64,000 nt of DNA from Salegentibacter sp. GTDB taxonomy: Bacteria; Bacteroidota; Bacteroidia; Flavobacteriales; Flavobacteriaceae. A program made the translations under genes and the position numbers. The notes below the pieces were generated by a model. It was not told where the DNA came from and made no database searches. It saw only the letters and a program-made list of their open reading frames with translations. The stretch lies in the NCBI GenBank assembly GCA_024635795.1, contig JAGXIH010000013.1, positions 62,001 through 126,000 of the forward strand, given 5' to 3'. Positions 21,290 to 31,849 of the stretch are shown here, one piece after another (position 1 is the stretch's first letter; each line of letters starts with the position of its first letter).

Positions 21290-21297
21290 TACTTTTG
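21290..21297 (+). promoter_or_regulatory. Candidate Bacteroidota -7 element (TACTTTTG)
   Basis: Matches TAnnTTTG; no clear -33 element seen. Confidence 0.4.
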
Positions 21298-21316
21298 TAT
21301 ACTAATCAACACCAGC

Positions 21317-23560
21317 TTGAATAGAATAAAGAACTATTTTGATGATCTTCTTAAGTTTTTCCGCAGTCCGGACTTTTCCAAGGCGGTGATACTTAGTATT
21401 GCAATTAGTTTACCTATTGCTGTCTTTAGTTATCTGGGTAATTATGAGATTGGTGTGGCCCTGGCAATAGGATGTCTCCTGAGTTCTCCCAGCGATATCC
21501 AGGGAAGTTTTAGTCATAAGATTATTGGAGTATTTCTGGCAGCAATTCTCGCCGGTATGGTTTCGCTAATTTTTGGTTATGCTTCAGTGAAAATCTGGAT
21601 ATTATTACCGGTTTTGGCCCTTTTGGTTTTTGGTATCGCATATCTGGCGGTCTTTGGTTTCAGGGCTTCCCTGGTTGCTTTTTCGGGTTTGTTTGCCATA
21701 GTCTTGAGTTTTGCCAATATTTCTACGGCACTTGAAATTTGGGAACGTGCGCTATTAATAGTTTTAGGTGGCTTATGGTATTTATTATTAAGTGTATTCT
21801 GGCATTATTTAAATCCAAAAAGAGCTACTGAACAACTTCTGGCCCAAGCAATGGAACTTACTGCCCTGTATTTAAAAACCCGTGCGGAATTATTAACTGA
21901 AACCGAAAAAAGAGAAAGCCTGAAGAAGGAACTCTTCAGGATACAGGGGGAACTAAATGAGAAACACGAAAGTTTAAGGGATACCCTTATAAGATCAAGG
22001 TTAAATTTTGGGAATTCTAATTATGCCCGTAAAAGGCTGCTCATTTTTATAGAACTGGTGGATGTCCTGGAACTGGCTATTGCTAATCCGGTAGATTACG
22101 ATAAAATGGATGAAGTTTTTGGGGATAAATCGGTGATGCCAGAAAAACTGAGTTCCCTTGTGGAAAGTCTGGCACTTCAGCTAGACGAGATCTCTATCTC
22201 ACTTCAGAAGAATTCTAATTATACCCAAAAAGAAATCCGGGAGAATCTGGAGAAAATTCAAACCGGGTTTAGTACTTTCAGAAAAAACCTTGATTCTAAT
22301 GATAATAAAGAGCATATGTTTCTGCTTCAGAATCTTTTCGATTACCTGGAGAGACAAGCTCAAAAAATAAATACAATAATCAGGATTCTGTATAACCTGG
22401 AAGACAGAAAACGGGTTTTTCCGAAGAAAAAAGAGGTTCTGAAGTTCATAACACCACAGGATTATGATCCCAAAATTTTGCTTGAAAATCTAAATTTGGA
22501 TTCTACAATTTTCAGACATTCCTTGCGGCTTGCGGTGGTGGTGTTGGTAGGTTTCTCCATTGGAGCTTATTTTTCCCTGGATAATGCATACTGGATTCTT
22601 TTGACAATTATTGTGATAATGAGGCCCAATTACGGTCTTACAAAAGAACGCTCCAAACAAAGGATTATCGGCACGCTTATAGGCGGTGCTATCGCTATTG
22701 GGATAGTCTTTTTTATAAAGAACCAGATCGTGTATGCGGTTTTAGGCTTGCTTTCTCTAACCCTGGCTTTTTCCCTGGTTCAGAGAAATTATAAAACGGC
22801 TGCGGTATTTATTACACTTAGTATAGTCTTTATTTATTCGTTATTACAACCAGATGTTTACAATGTAATTCAGTACAGAATTATTGATACACTGGTAGGA
22901 GCAGGTCTGGCCGCCTTTGGTAACCTGGTCTTGTGGCCGGCCTGGGAAGTTAAAGGGATTAAAAATGTTATGCTGAAAAGTATTGAGGCAAATAAAATTT
23001 ATCTTGAAGAAATTGCCCGGTTCTATAAGGAAAAAGGAAGCTTACCGGTTTCCTATAAACTTGCCAGAAAGAATGCTTTTCTTGAAACCGGAAACCTCAA
23101 TACGGCCTTTCAAAGGATGACTCAGGAGCCCAGATCGAAACAGAAAGAAATAAGTGGTGTTTACGAGATCGTAGGGATCAATCAAACTTTCCTGGGAGCT
23201 CTGGCCTCCCTTGGAACATACATCAGAAACCATAAAACTACCAGCGCTTCAGAGCATTTTGATATTTTGGTACAACATACGCTTCAAAATTTAAGAAATA
23301 CCGAAAATGTCCTTTCTGAACAGAAAATAAAGAGGCTGCCCGATCAGGAAAATACCCTTAGAGCGGGGAAAGCCCTGGATCTTAATTTTGAAGACTTACT
23401 GCAGAGGAGTGAAGCCCAAATAGAAGACGGGAATTCTCAAGCAGGTGAAAATCTACAAGAGCAACTCCGGGAGGCACATCTGGTTATCAATCAATTAAAC
23501 TGGCTTTTGGAACTTTCAGAAAAACTGCAAAAGAACATCGCAAAAACACAACTTTACTAA
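21317..23560 (+). CDS. FUSC/YccS-type inner-membrane protein
   Basis: Two blocks of TM helices, the second with YWILLTIIVIMRPNYGLTKERSKQRIIGTLIGGAIA. Start proposed at TTG 21317 because a TAnnTTTG promoter box covers 21290-21297. Confidence 0.85.
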   Translation: MNRIKNYFDDLLKFFRSPDFSKAVILSIAISLPIAVFSYLGNYEIGVALAIGCLLSSPSDIQGSFSHKIIGVFLAAILAGMVSLIFGYASVKIWILLPVLALLVFGIAYLAVFGFRASLVAFSGLFAIVLSFANISTALEIWERALLIVLGGLWYLLLSVFWHYLNPKRATEQLLAQAMELTALYLKTRAELLTETEKRESLKKELFRIQGELNEKHESLRDTLIRSRLNFGNSNYARKRLLIFIELVDVLELAIANPVDYDKMDEVFGDKSVMPEKLSSLVESLALQLDEISISLQKNSNYTQKEIRENLEKIQTGFSTFRKNLDSNDNKEHMFLLQNLFDYLERQAQKINTIIRILYNLEDRKRVFPKKKEVLKFITPQDYDPKILLENLNLDSTIFRHSLRLAVVVLVGFSIGAYFSLDNAYWILLTIIVIMRPNYGLTKERSKQRIIGTLIGGAIAIGIVFFIKNQIVYAVLGLLSLTLAFSLVQRNYKTAAVFITLSIVFIYSLLQPDVYNVIQYRIIDTLVGAGLAAFGNLVLWPAWEVKGIKNVMLKSIEANKIYLEEIARFYKEKGSLPVSYKLARKNAFLETGNLNTAFQRMTQEPRSKQKEISGVYEIVGINQTFLGALASLGTYIRNHKTTSASEHFDILVQHTLQNLRNTENVLSEQKIKRLPDQENTLRAGKALDLNFEDLLQRSEAQIEDGNSQAGENLQEQLREAHLVINQLNWLLELSEKLQKNIAKTQLY

Positions 23561-23604
23561 GTATTGTTTTTTCGCCGTAAGGAGTATTCATAATTTTACA
23601 GCGA

Positions 23605-25464
23605 ATGAAATATCTATTCCTTTTTGCCTTATTTATAACTACTTCTCAGGCTTTTTCCCAATTAGGATTTTGTGAGGGCAGCAAGGGAGAGCCCATTTTT
23701 CATGAAGCCTTCAATGGGGGAGGGCCATTACTACACGGAACTACCAGTTATACATTTGTAGATGGCCACGACCCCAACGATGGTGAATATACTATTTCCG
23801 ACGAAATAGGTAAAGAAATAGGTGGTTGGTTTACTCATCTGCCAAATACCACAATTTCGAATGGAAATGCCCTTATCGTAAATGCCGATTTTACTTCCGG
23901 TCAGTTTTATGAATACAGAGTTTCCGGACTTTGTGAAAATACCAGTTATGAATTTTCTGCCTTTCTTATGAATATTTTAAGTCCGACCAGTATATGTGAG
24001 AATGGAGGAATCCCGATAAATGTAAAGTTCCAGATATGGGACCAAACCGATACAGAATTATTGGCTGAAGGAAGTACGGGGAATATTCTTTCCACAAATA
24101 CGCCGCAGTGGGAGCAATATGCATTAACCTTTAAAAGTGAGCCGGGGCAGGCTTCTGTAATCTTAAGGATGTTCAATAATGCTGTTGGTGGCTGCGGAAA
24201 TGATCTTGCCATAGACGATATTATTTTCAGGTCTTGTGGTGATTTGACTGAAATCTCTACCCCGGTTGTAAATGCTTCAGAATTAAACCTATGTGAAGAA
24301 AATGCACCCATCAGTCTTGACCTAACTGCAACTCCGGATTTCTCGGCATATAACGATCACTATTTTCAGTGGCAGGAAAGTACTAATAATCAAGACTGGG
24401 ATGATCTTTCCGGGGAGATTACGAATGAATATACTACACCACAACTCAGCAGCTCCAGATATTACCGGGTAAAGGTAGCCGAGGACCCGGTGAATCTCGC
24501 CAATAATTTGTGCAGCACAGTTTCTGAACCTTTCTTTGTAAATATAGTTGAAACTCCTGAGGCTCCGGTTAGTAACGGGGATAAAACAATTTGCAGGAAC
24601 AAAGAAATTCCCTCACTTAGTGTGGAAATCGAGGATGATGAAACCGTAAATTGGTATGCATCTGAATCCGGTTCAGATCTGTTGCTTGAAAATTCGAAAA
24701 ATTTCACTCCGGAAAATGAGGGAATCTATTATGCTGAAGCAGTTAAAACCGGTTTTGAATGTGCAGCCAGCAAGCGAACCCCTGTAAGACTGGAAATACA
24801 TGAATTGCCGGTAGCAGAAGATGAAAAGCTTCAGATCTGTGAGCAGGGAGAACTGGAACTTGATGCCGGCGCTGATGTTTTGGCGTATAATTGGAGTACA
24901 GGGGAGACAACAAGGAAAATAAGGATTAATACTCCCGGAAATTTTAGCGTAGAACTTATCAATTCCAATGGTTGTTCAGCCATTAAAAATATAGAAGTCA
25001 CAGCAGTAGATTTAGTAGGAATAGAAGATATAATTTCAGAAGATAGAAAGCTTATTATTATACCGCTGGTAGATGGTGAATTTGAATATTCCATTGACGG
25101 AAATAATTTTCAGGATTCTAGGGAATTTGATGTTTCGGGTGGGATTTATACGGTTTTTATGAGAGATAAAGCAGGCTGTGAGACAATTTCGCAAGACTTC
25201 CCCCATCTTGTATTTCCGAAGTTCATAACCCCTAATGGCGATGGTTACAATGATGTTTTTAGAGTTAAAGGTCTTGATTTTTTCAGCAAATCAAGGATAA
25301 GTATCTATGATAGGTATGGGAAGTTGTTAAAATCGGGAAATGGGCAAAACTTCAATTGGGACGGAAGGCTGGATGGTCGTGAGCTGCCGTCTACCGATTA
25401 TTGGTATGAAATAAAGATTGAGAATTTCCCGGTGCGAAAAGGTCATTTCAGCCTTATACGCTAA
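23605..25464 (+). CDS. Large secreted adhesin-like protein with gliding-motility/T9SS type-B C-terminal domain
   Basis: Signal peptide, Ig-like segments, C-terminal FPKFITPNGDGYNDVFRVKGLDFFSKSRISIYDRYGKLL...DYWYEIKIENFPVRKGHFSLIR. Confidence 0.88.
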   Translation: MKYLFLFALFITTSQAFSQLGFCEGSKGEPIFHEAFNGGGPLLHGTTSYTFVDGHDPNDGEYTISDEIGKEIGGWFTHLPNTTISNGNALIVNADFTSGQFYEYRVSGLCENTSYEFSAFLMNILSPTSICENGGIPINVKFQIWDQTDTELLAEGSTGNILSTNTPQWEQYALTFKSEPGQASVILRMFNNAVGGCGNDLAIDDIIFRSCGDLTEISTPVVNASELNLCEENAPISLDLTATPDFSAYNDHYFQWQESTNNQDWDDLSGEITNEYTTPQLSSSRYYRVKVAEDPVNLANNLCSTVSEPFFVNIVETPEAPVSNGDKTICRNKEIPSLSVEIEDDETVNWYASESGSDLLLENSKNFTPENEGIYYAEAVKTGFECAASKRTPVRLEIHELPVAEDEKLQICEQGELELDAGADVLAYNWSTGETTRKIRINTPGNFSVELINSNGCSAIKNIEVTAVDLVGIEDIISEDRKLIIIPLVDGEFEYSIDGNNFQDSREFDVSGGIYTVFMRDKAGCETISQDFPHLVFPKFITPNGDGYNDVFRVKGLDFFSKSRISIYDRYGKLLKSGNGQNFNWDGRLDGRELPSTDYWYEIKIENFPVRKGHFSLIR

Positions 25465-26653
25465 TAGTTTTAATACGCTGATTATTAAGCGCCACTAAAG
25501 TCATAATTCCGATAATCATCAGCATAATATAGCTAAAGTCTATATTTAAATCTAAAAGGAAACCAACCAAAAGAGGGCCCAGGGCGGTACTAATAACCAT
25601 AAACATAGTAAAGACACTCCTGATGGCTCCCATTCTCTCTGTTCCGTACATTTCAGCAATAAGGGACGTTTGCACGGTGCCCGACATACCTACCGTAATT
25701 CCCGCAAGGATAAGAAAAATGAAAGCGCCCATTATACTTTCCATAAACGCAAAAGGTACAAGGCCAATTATAATGGGAATTAAAAACCAGCGAAACATTT
25801 TTCTGGCGGTGAATTTATCGACCCACATTCCGCCGAAAATAGAAAACAGCAGTCTAGTGATCGCGTAAACCGTAAAGAAACTGGCGTACAACTGCACCGA
25901 CCAGCCTTTATTTTCAACAAAAACATATTGGTAGAAAAATATCGCTGTAATAGAAAAACTCAGAATAAAACTCGCGGGCATCATTATGCCAAATCGCTTT
26001 TCAAAAACCACACTTTTATAATCTTTAAGCAGAGTCCAGGTTGAAGGTCTTTTTTGTGTTGAAAGCTGTTTGTCGAATTCACTTAAGTCGGTAAAGCGTA
26101 ATCTAATTAAGTAAAGCAATAAGCCAATACCACTAGCAATAGTAGCTACACGCCAGTCAAACCAGGAAATCAATAAAGCAATGATAACGGGAAAGATTGC
26201 TTCTCCAATTGAATAGCCCAAAGAAGAAATGCTTAGGGCCTTACCGCGATTTTTATTGAAGTATTTCGAAATTATCGTCATACTTATATGACTTAATAAG
26301 CCTTGCCCCATTAATCTTAATCCCATTAATGCGATAAAGAGGAGAAAAATGTTGAAGGAAAAACCTAAAAGAATTGCAGATAGAGCAAGGCCCAGAACCG
26401 TATATGCGGTAACTTTTTTCGCCGGTTTATGATCTACGGTATGCCCTACAGTGAGCATTATTATGGAAGCAGCCACGGTGCATCCGGCATAAATGGCTCC
26501 AAAAGAACCTTCGGTTAGACTGAAGTCTCTGATTATCTCAGGAACGTAAAGTGATATAAGAAAGGTTTGTCCAAAACTTGAAAGAAAAGTCAATAACCAA
26601 CCAAAACTTACTTTTCTAAAATGTTCTTTTGCGAAATAGTAAAACTCCTTCAA
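25454..26653 (-). CDS. MFS transporter
   Basis: About 12 TM helices; GAIYAGCTVAASIIMLTVGHTVDHKPAKK cytoplasmic loop motif. Confidence 0.9.
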   Translation of the reverse strand: MKEFYYFAKEHFRKVSFGWLLTFLSSFGQTFLISLYVPEIIRDFSLTEGSFGAIYAGCTVAASIIMLTVGHTVDHKPAKKVTAYTVLGLALSAILLGFSFNIFLLFIALMGLRLMGQGLLSHISMTIISKYFNKNRGKALSISSLGYSIGEAIFPVIIALLISWFDWRVATIASGIGLLLYLIRLRFTDLSEFDKQLSTQKRPSTWTLLKDYKSVVFEKRFGIMMPASFILSFSITAIFFYQYVFVENKGWSVQLYASFFTVYAITRLLFSIFGGMWVDKFTARKMFRWFLIPIIIGLVPFAFMESIMGAFIFLILAGITVGMSGTVQTSLIAEMYGTERMGAIRSVFTMFMVISTALGPLLVGFLLDLNIDFSYIMLMIIGIMTLVALNNQRIKTISV

Positions 26654-26835
26654 ATCCTGTTTTAATTAAAGTTAGGCTGTCAAAGGTAAAATCTATAATT
26701 CAAAGTTTATTATTATTTTCAGCATTTTCAAAACCGTTTCGGTGTGCTCTTTTAAGTATTTAAGGAAAATTCAAGAAAATTTGTTTTTCTATTGATTACT
26801 TTTGAAATAGTGCTTAACAATCAATTATTATGTAG

Positions 26836-27624
26836 ATGATAGAAAAAAAGGTAATTGCCGATATTCAGAAGCAAAAGCAACTTCCCAACTTAAAGTTAAG
26901 TATTAAGGAAAAAACTGAAGCTTTCGTCGATAAGCTCTTCTATACCCTTTTTGACGCAGATACCCGGGTGGAGGATAATATTGAGGAACTGGAAAAGGAT
27001 TTTTCTGAACTGGCTGAACTCGTATGCTGGCAACCGGATAAATCCTGTCACGAAATTTGGTGTGGTTACCTGAGACTTCTTCCGGAAATACTAACAAAAT
27101 TGAATAAGGATGCCAGTGCTATGGCCCAGAATGATCCCGCTGCGAATTCTGTTGAAGAAGTATATTTATCTTACCCGGGATTCTTTGCCATTGCCATTTA
27201 CAGATTAAGCCACGAATTTTATAAGATTGGCTTTCCGTTGGTTCCAAGATTAATGACCGAATGTGCACACACCCTAACGGGAACAGATATTAACCCCGGT
27301 GCAGAAATTGGAGTTCCCTTCTTTATAGACCACGCAACAGGAGTTGTTATAGGTGAAACAGCCATTATAAAAAACAATGTAAAGATCTATCAGGGAGTCA
27401 CTCTTGGAGCTCTTTACGTAGACAGGAATTTAAGGGATACCAAGAGACATCCTACTATTGAAGATAATGTGACCATTTATGCCAATGCCACCATTCTTGG
27501 AGGAGAGACGGTGGTTGGGGCAAATAGTATGATTGGAGGGAATGTGTGGTTAACAAAATCGGTTCCGGAGAATTCTATAGTCACTCATAACCCGCAGATT
27601 AACATTAAAAACAGCATGGAATAA
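26836..27624 (+). CDS. cysE: Serine O-acetyltransferase
   Basis: Hexapeptide repeats: DINPGAEIGVPFFIDHATGVVIGETAIIKNNVKIYQGVTLGAL. Confidence 0.93.
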   Translation: MIEKKVIADIQKQKQLPNLKLSIKEKTEAFVDKLFYTLFDADTRVEDNIEELEKDFSELAELVCWQPDKSCHEIWCGYLRLLPEILTKLNKDASAMAQNDPAANSVEEVYLSYPGFFAIAIYRLSHEFYKIGFPLVPRLMTECAHTLTGTDINPGAEIGVPFFIDHATGVVIGETAIIKNNVKIYQGVTLGALYVDRNLRDTKRHPTIEDNVTIYANATILGGETVVGANSMIGGNVWLTKSVPENSIVTHNPQINIKNSME

Positions 27625-27625
27625 T

Positions 27626-28513
27626 ATGAATGATTCAATATTAAATCTAATAGGAAATACTCCCCTGGTAAAAGCCAATAGATTGGTTAAAAACCCCAAT
27701 GTTCAGCTTTATTTTAAGCTTGAGGGCCAGAATCCCGGTGGAAGTGTGAAGGACAGGGCTGCTTATAATATGATAAAAAGTGCTTTGGAGAGAGGTGAAA
27801 TTAATAAGGAGACCAGGTTAATTGAACCTACAAGTGGAAATACAGGAATTGCTCTTGCGATGATCGCTGGTATTTTTCATCTGAATTTAGAACTCGTAAT
27901 GCCAGAGAATTCTACAATAGAACGCGTGCAAACCATGAGAGCCTATGGAGCGACCGTAACTTTAACAGATGCTGAAGGAGGCATTGAGGGAGCCCGTGAT
28001 TATGCTGAAGCCAAGCTAAAAGATGGAGATCATTATATGTTCAATCAATTCGCAAATGACGATAACTGGAAAGCACATTATAACAGCACTGGTCCCGAGA
28101 TCTGGAACGATACCCATCATAAAATAACTCATTTTGTTTCATCTATGGGAACCACAGGTACAATTATGGGAACTTCAACCTATTTAAAAGAAAAGGATAA
28201 AGATATTCAAATTGTTGGGGTGCAACCTACTGATGAATCCAGGATTCCGGGAATCCGGAAATGGAAAGAAGAATATCTCCCTAAAATATTTAAAAAAGAG
28301 AAAGTAGATCGTATTCTGGAAGTTAGTGAAGAAGAGGCAAAACTAACAACTATAAAACTTGCCCGCCAGGAAGGTATTTTTGCTGGAATGAGTAGTGGTG
28401 GAGCAGCGGCAGCGGCAGTTCGCTTATGTGAAGAGTTAGAAAGCGGCCTGGTGGTAAGCATAATTTGTGATCGTGGCGATCGCTATTTATCATCTGATCT
28501 TTTTGACGTATAA
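27626..28513 (+). CDS. cysM: Cysteine synthase (CysM-type)
   Basis: FKLEGQNPGGSVKDRAAYNMI, PTSGNTGIALAMIAG, GTTGTIMG. Confidence 0.92.
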   Translation: MNDSILNLIGNTPLVKANRLVKNPNVQLYFKLEGQNPGGSVKDRAAYNMIKSALERGEINKETRLIEPTSGNTGIALAMIAGIFHLNLELVMPENSTIERVQTMRAYGATVTLTDAEGGIEGARDYAEAKLKDGDHYMFNQFANDDNWKAHYNSTGPEIWNDTHHKITHFVSSMGTTGTIMGTSTYLKEKDKDIQIVGVQPTDESRIPGIRKWKEEYLPKIFKKEKVDRILEVSEEEAKLTTIKLARQEGIFAGMSSGGAAAAAVRLCEELESGLVVSIICDRGDRYLSSDLFDV

Positions 28514-28543
28514 AAAAACACGGCCCTAACCAGGGGCCGTGTT
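28512..28543 (-). terminator. Terminator, strongest for the minus-strand gene 28563-29120
   Basis: ACACGGCCC-N-GGGCCGTGT with a T tract on the minus strand. Confidence 0.75.
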
Positions 28544-28562
28544 CTCTTCTGAAAAACTAAAA

Positions 28563-29120
28563 CTACATTGCTGCGAGTTTACCCATTCCGGATTTATCTA
28601 AGTTTACCCTGATGTTTTTGCTTTTAGACCCGTTTCTAAGTTTAATTTTATAGAACTCCTTATCCAAAGCCCAGCTGTTCCTGGAGGACGCGATATGCTT
28701 ATTTCCTACAATCGAGTAATCTGGATTTTGTTTTAGTATACTTACTGTAGTCTCATAAGGCATTTTTACATTTTTGAAAACCTGGTGACTGGTTAATAGA
28801 TCCCCTTTTTCATTAAACCTAACTTTTAGGTCTCCTTTGTTAGTCTTAAAGGTGACATAGTAAGTGTCGTAATCTGAATCCCGGTTGGCAGCGATAAATT
28901 TTTGAATATCAAAATTTTCACGTACAAACCTTAGAGGGCTTTCATTAAAGTGCCCGGTGTATTTCTCTGGAATACTCACAATTAATGCATGTGAATCGGG
29001 ATCCAATTTGAGTGCTTCGGAGCTTAGCTCCATTGTTACTTCATCCAAACGGATGACTTTTTGTGCATAGCTGGAGAATACAATCCCCATAAATACTATG
29101 CTGAAAATTAACTTTTTCAT
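28563..29120 (-). CDS. Secreted protein of unknown function
   Basis: Signal peptide MKKLIFSIVFMGIVFSSYAQ; 185 aa. Confidence 0.75.
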   Translation of the reverse strand: MKKLIFSIVFMGIVFSSYAQKVIRLDEVTMELSSEALKLDPDSHALIVSIPEKYTGHFNESPLRFVRENFDIQKFIAANRDSDYDTYYVTFKTNKGDLKVRFNEKGDLLTSHQVFKNVKMPYETTVSILKQNPDYSIVGNKHIASSRNSWALDKEFYKIKLRNGSKSKNIRVNLDKSGMGKLAAM

Positions 29121-29227
29121 GACAGTATATTTTTTAGATTCATGTAAAGATATCGCAGGTATAAAAGAAGAAATACTACGTAAGTAGCACTAAGTCAATA
29201 TTATATAATATTTAACGCTTGTTGTAT

Positions 29228-29926
29228 TTAACCGGAAGAGTGATTTTTTTCGGCTTGCTTTAAAAGTAATTCCAGGTTTTTGATTTCAACTTTTTTCCGA
29301 CTAATTTTTAGAATACCATCTTTTTTAAATTGCTGCAGATGCCTGTTCACCACAGCACGGGTAGAACCTATTAGATTAGCCAGTTCGTCATTAGAAAGAT
29401 CATTTATTAGTTCCAGTTTTTTTGACTTCTTGTTAATATGCGTCAATATTAATCTAGCAAGACGACTGGAAATATCTGCCAACACAACGTTTGAAGTGTA
29501 TTCCTCGAGGATACGAATCTGTCTGCCCATATAGTGCAAAAGCGATTTATTGATCTGCGGAAATTTCACTATCCACTCACGCATAGTTTCAATGGGAACA
29601 GAAAGAAGGATGGCTTCATCTAAAGTTTCATAAAAAACCTTGTGCTCACAGTTTTCAAGAAGGCATAAAACATCAAATACATCGTTCTTTTTTAAAAGAA
29701 ACAAAGTGAATTCCCTGGCGCTTTCGGGGTCTACGCGGTAAATTTTCACTCTTCCTTCAGCGATAATGTAGAATTTATAAAGGGTTGGAGTTTTGGTGAT
29801 ATTACAGGTGTTTTTTGGCCAGACCTCTTCCTGAAATGCAGTTAAAAAACCAGCTAGTTTTTCCTCCTCCAAATCTTTAAATAGAATATTTTCCCTTAAT
29901 AAGTCTATATAATTTTCCCCAATCAT
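29228..29926 (-). CDS. Crp/Fnr-family transcriptional regulator
   Basis: Cyclic-nucleotide-binding-like N-terminus; C-terminal NDELANLIGSTRAVVNRHLQQFKKDGILKISRKKVEI HTH. Confidence 0.92.
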   Translation of the reverse strand: MIGENYIDLLRENILFKDLEEEKLAGFLTAFQEEVWPKNTCNITKTPTLYKFYIIAEGRVKIYRVDPESAREFTLFLLKKNDVFDVLCLLENCEHKVFYETLDEAILLSVPIETMREWIVKFPQINKSLLHYMGRQIRILEEYTSNVVLADISSRLARLILTHINKKSKKLELINDLSNDELANLIGSTRAVVNRHLQQFKKDGILKISRKKVEIKNLELLLKQAEKNHSSG

Positions 29927-30117
29927 AAAATCGAAATTTATGTTTTTGCAATTTCAGAAAACAAGGGGGGAGTGAGGAATTTTCAATTTGAGGTGAACGA
30001 AGATATTTCTATAAAAATATAAAAAAAGAAAATTCAATTTTTTATTTCCTACATAAATATTTTCCTAAACTTAAGAAATCAGCTATTTTTGCAAAATTGG
30101 AGTTATTAAAAGATACT

Positions 30118-31632
30118 ATGGAGGTTGAAACATTTGGAATTGAAGACAAGAAAGTAGATAAGCAATTATATGATTATCAGCAGGAAGATATTAAAAAGAT
30201 CTTCAAGGTAGTCGATGAACACCCTGAGCATTATAATTTGCTTTATCAATTGCCTACCGGCGGGGGAAAGACCGTAATTTTCTCTCAAATGGTGAGGGAA
30301 TACATTCAGCGTACCCAAAAGAAGGTGTTAATTCTTACCCACCGCATTGAATTGTGTAAGCAAACCTCAACAATGCTTACCGACTTTGGAGTGCGTAACA
30401 AGATAATTAACAGCAAGGTTAAAGAGTTACCCGATCAGGAAGATTATATGTGTTTTGTAGCAATGGTAGAAACACTTAATAACCGACTAAATGATGAAAA
30501 GCTTGAGATTGAGGATATCGGGATGGTTATTATCGATGAGGCCCATTACAATTCCTTCAGAAAACTGTTCAAATTCTTTGAAAAATGCTTCATCCTTGGT
30601 GTTACGGCGACTCCCTTAAGCTCCAATATCAAATTACCAATGAAGGATAATTATCGGGAATTAATTGTTGGAGATTCAATTGCTTCACTCATCGACAAAG
30701 GCTTTCTTGCCAAAGCAAATACCTACAGTTATAATGTTGGTTTAACCAGTCTTAAGGTGGGAATGAACGGGGATTATACGGTGAAATCTTCCGAAGAACT
30801 TTATACCAATTACAGCATGCAGGAGAAGCTCCTGAATGCTTATTACGATAAATCCAGAGGTAAGAAAACCTTAATCTTCAATAACGGTATCAATACTTCT
30901 ATTGAAGTTTATGAGACTTTTAAAAATGCTGGACTTCCTATACGTCATCTTGACAATACCACCGGGAAACAGGACCGTAAGGATATTCTAAAATGGTTTA
31001 AACATACTCCCGGTGCCATTGTTACTTCGGTTAGTATTTTAACCACTGGTTTTGATGAACCTACTGTAGAAACCATTATTTTAAACCGGGCCACAAAATC
31101 GCTTACTCTTTATTTTCAGATGATTGGTAGGGGCTCAAGAATTCTACCCGGCAAATCTGAATTTTCGGTTTTAGACCTGGGGAACAACCTTTCTCGTTTT
31201 GGTGAATGGAGTACCCCGGTAGACTGGCGACAAATCTTTAGAGCTCCGGACTTCTATTTTGAAAATCTACTTAGTGATGAGGAGATCGAAAGGGAATTTA
31301 AATATGAAATGCCTCCGGAAATAAGAGAGAAATTCGCCAAAACTGAAGATGTTGATTTTGATGTGGAAGCTGCCTATGATAGAGTGGTTAAGCAGGGGCT
31401 TAGGTCCAAAGCAGTGTTGGAATGGTCTATGGAGCAACACGTAAAAATGTGTGTTGAAAATAGTGAAGATGTTTTTGATGCCAGGCTGCTGATTAAAGAA
31501 TTAAAGGATGATATATCGTCCAGGATCAAGCAGTATTCTTATTGCATTAGTAAGAGCACACAAAACTATAGGGATTGGCTGGAAGAGGATTATTCCCGAA
31601 AACTAAGATTAGCTATCAATAAGGAGTTTTAA
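30118..31632 (+). CDS. DEAD/DEAH-box helicase (SF2)
   Basis: QLPTGGGKTVIFSQMV, VIIDEAHYNSF, GVTATPLS, QMIGRGSRILPGK. Start may be ATG 30118 instead of TTG 30097. Confidence 0.92.
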   Translation: MEVETFGIEDKKVDKQLYDYQQEDIKKIFKVVDEHPEHYNLLYQLPTGGGKTVIFSQMVREYIQRTQKKVLILTHRIELCKQTSTMLTDFGVRNKIINSKVKELPDQEDYMCFVAMVETLNNRLNDEKLEIEDIGMVIIDEAHYNSFRKLFKFFEKCFILGVTATPLSSNIKLPMKDNYRELIVGDSIASLIDKGFLAKANTYSYNVGLTSLKVGMNGDYTVKSSEELYTNYSMQEKLLNAYYDKSRGKKTLIFNNGINTSIEVYETFKNAGLPIRHLDNTTGKQDRKDILKWFKHTPGAIVTSVSILTTGFDEPTVETIILNRATKSLTLYFQMIGRGSRILPGKSEFSVLDLGNNLSRFGEWSTPVDWRQIFRAPDFYFENLLSDEEIEREFKYEMPPEIREKFAKTEDVDFDVEAAYDRVVKQGLRSKAVLEWSMEQHVKMCVENSEDVFDARLLIKELKDDISSRIKQYSYCISKSTQNYRDWLEEDYSRKLRLAINKEF

Positions 31633-31654
31633 TGCTAAAAAAATATAAAATTGA

Positions 31655-31690
31655 GCCGGCAAGATTTTCCTTCCGGCTTTTTTTTATTCA
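31655..31690. terminator. Terminator after the helicase gene
   Basis: AGCCGG-N-CCGGCT followed by a T run. Confidence 0.75.
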
Positions 31691-31842
31691 TCTTCCGCAT
31701 CCACCGATTTTATATCCTGTTCTACGAATTCTCTTTCCCTAACTGAGCCTCCGGCCACAATTGCTGCAGCGATTATTACAAGATTTTTAATGATGTATTG
31801 TCCTTCGGTTGTGAGCACAAAAGGAAATTCTTCAAAACAAAG
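31684..31842 (-). pseudogene. C-terminal remnant of a DUF417/DoxX-like membrane protein
   Basis: Minus-strand frame reads EEFPFVLTTEGQYIIKNLVIIAAAIVAGGSVREREFVEQDIKSVDAEDE*, preceded by an in-frame stop; resembles only the last TM region of the family. Confidence 0.6.
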
Positions 31843-31849
31843 TCAGCAG

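Noticed and set aside
23946-24311. 121-aa minus-strand ORF inside the T9SS adhesin gene
   Set aside because: Antisense to a gene with clear signal peptide and CTD.
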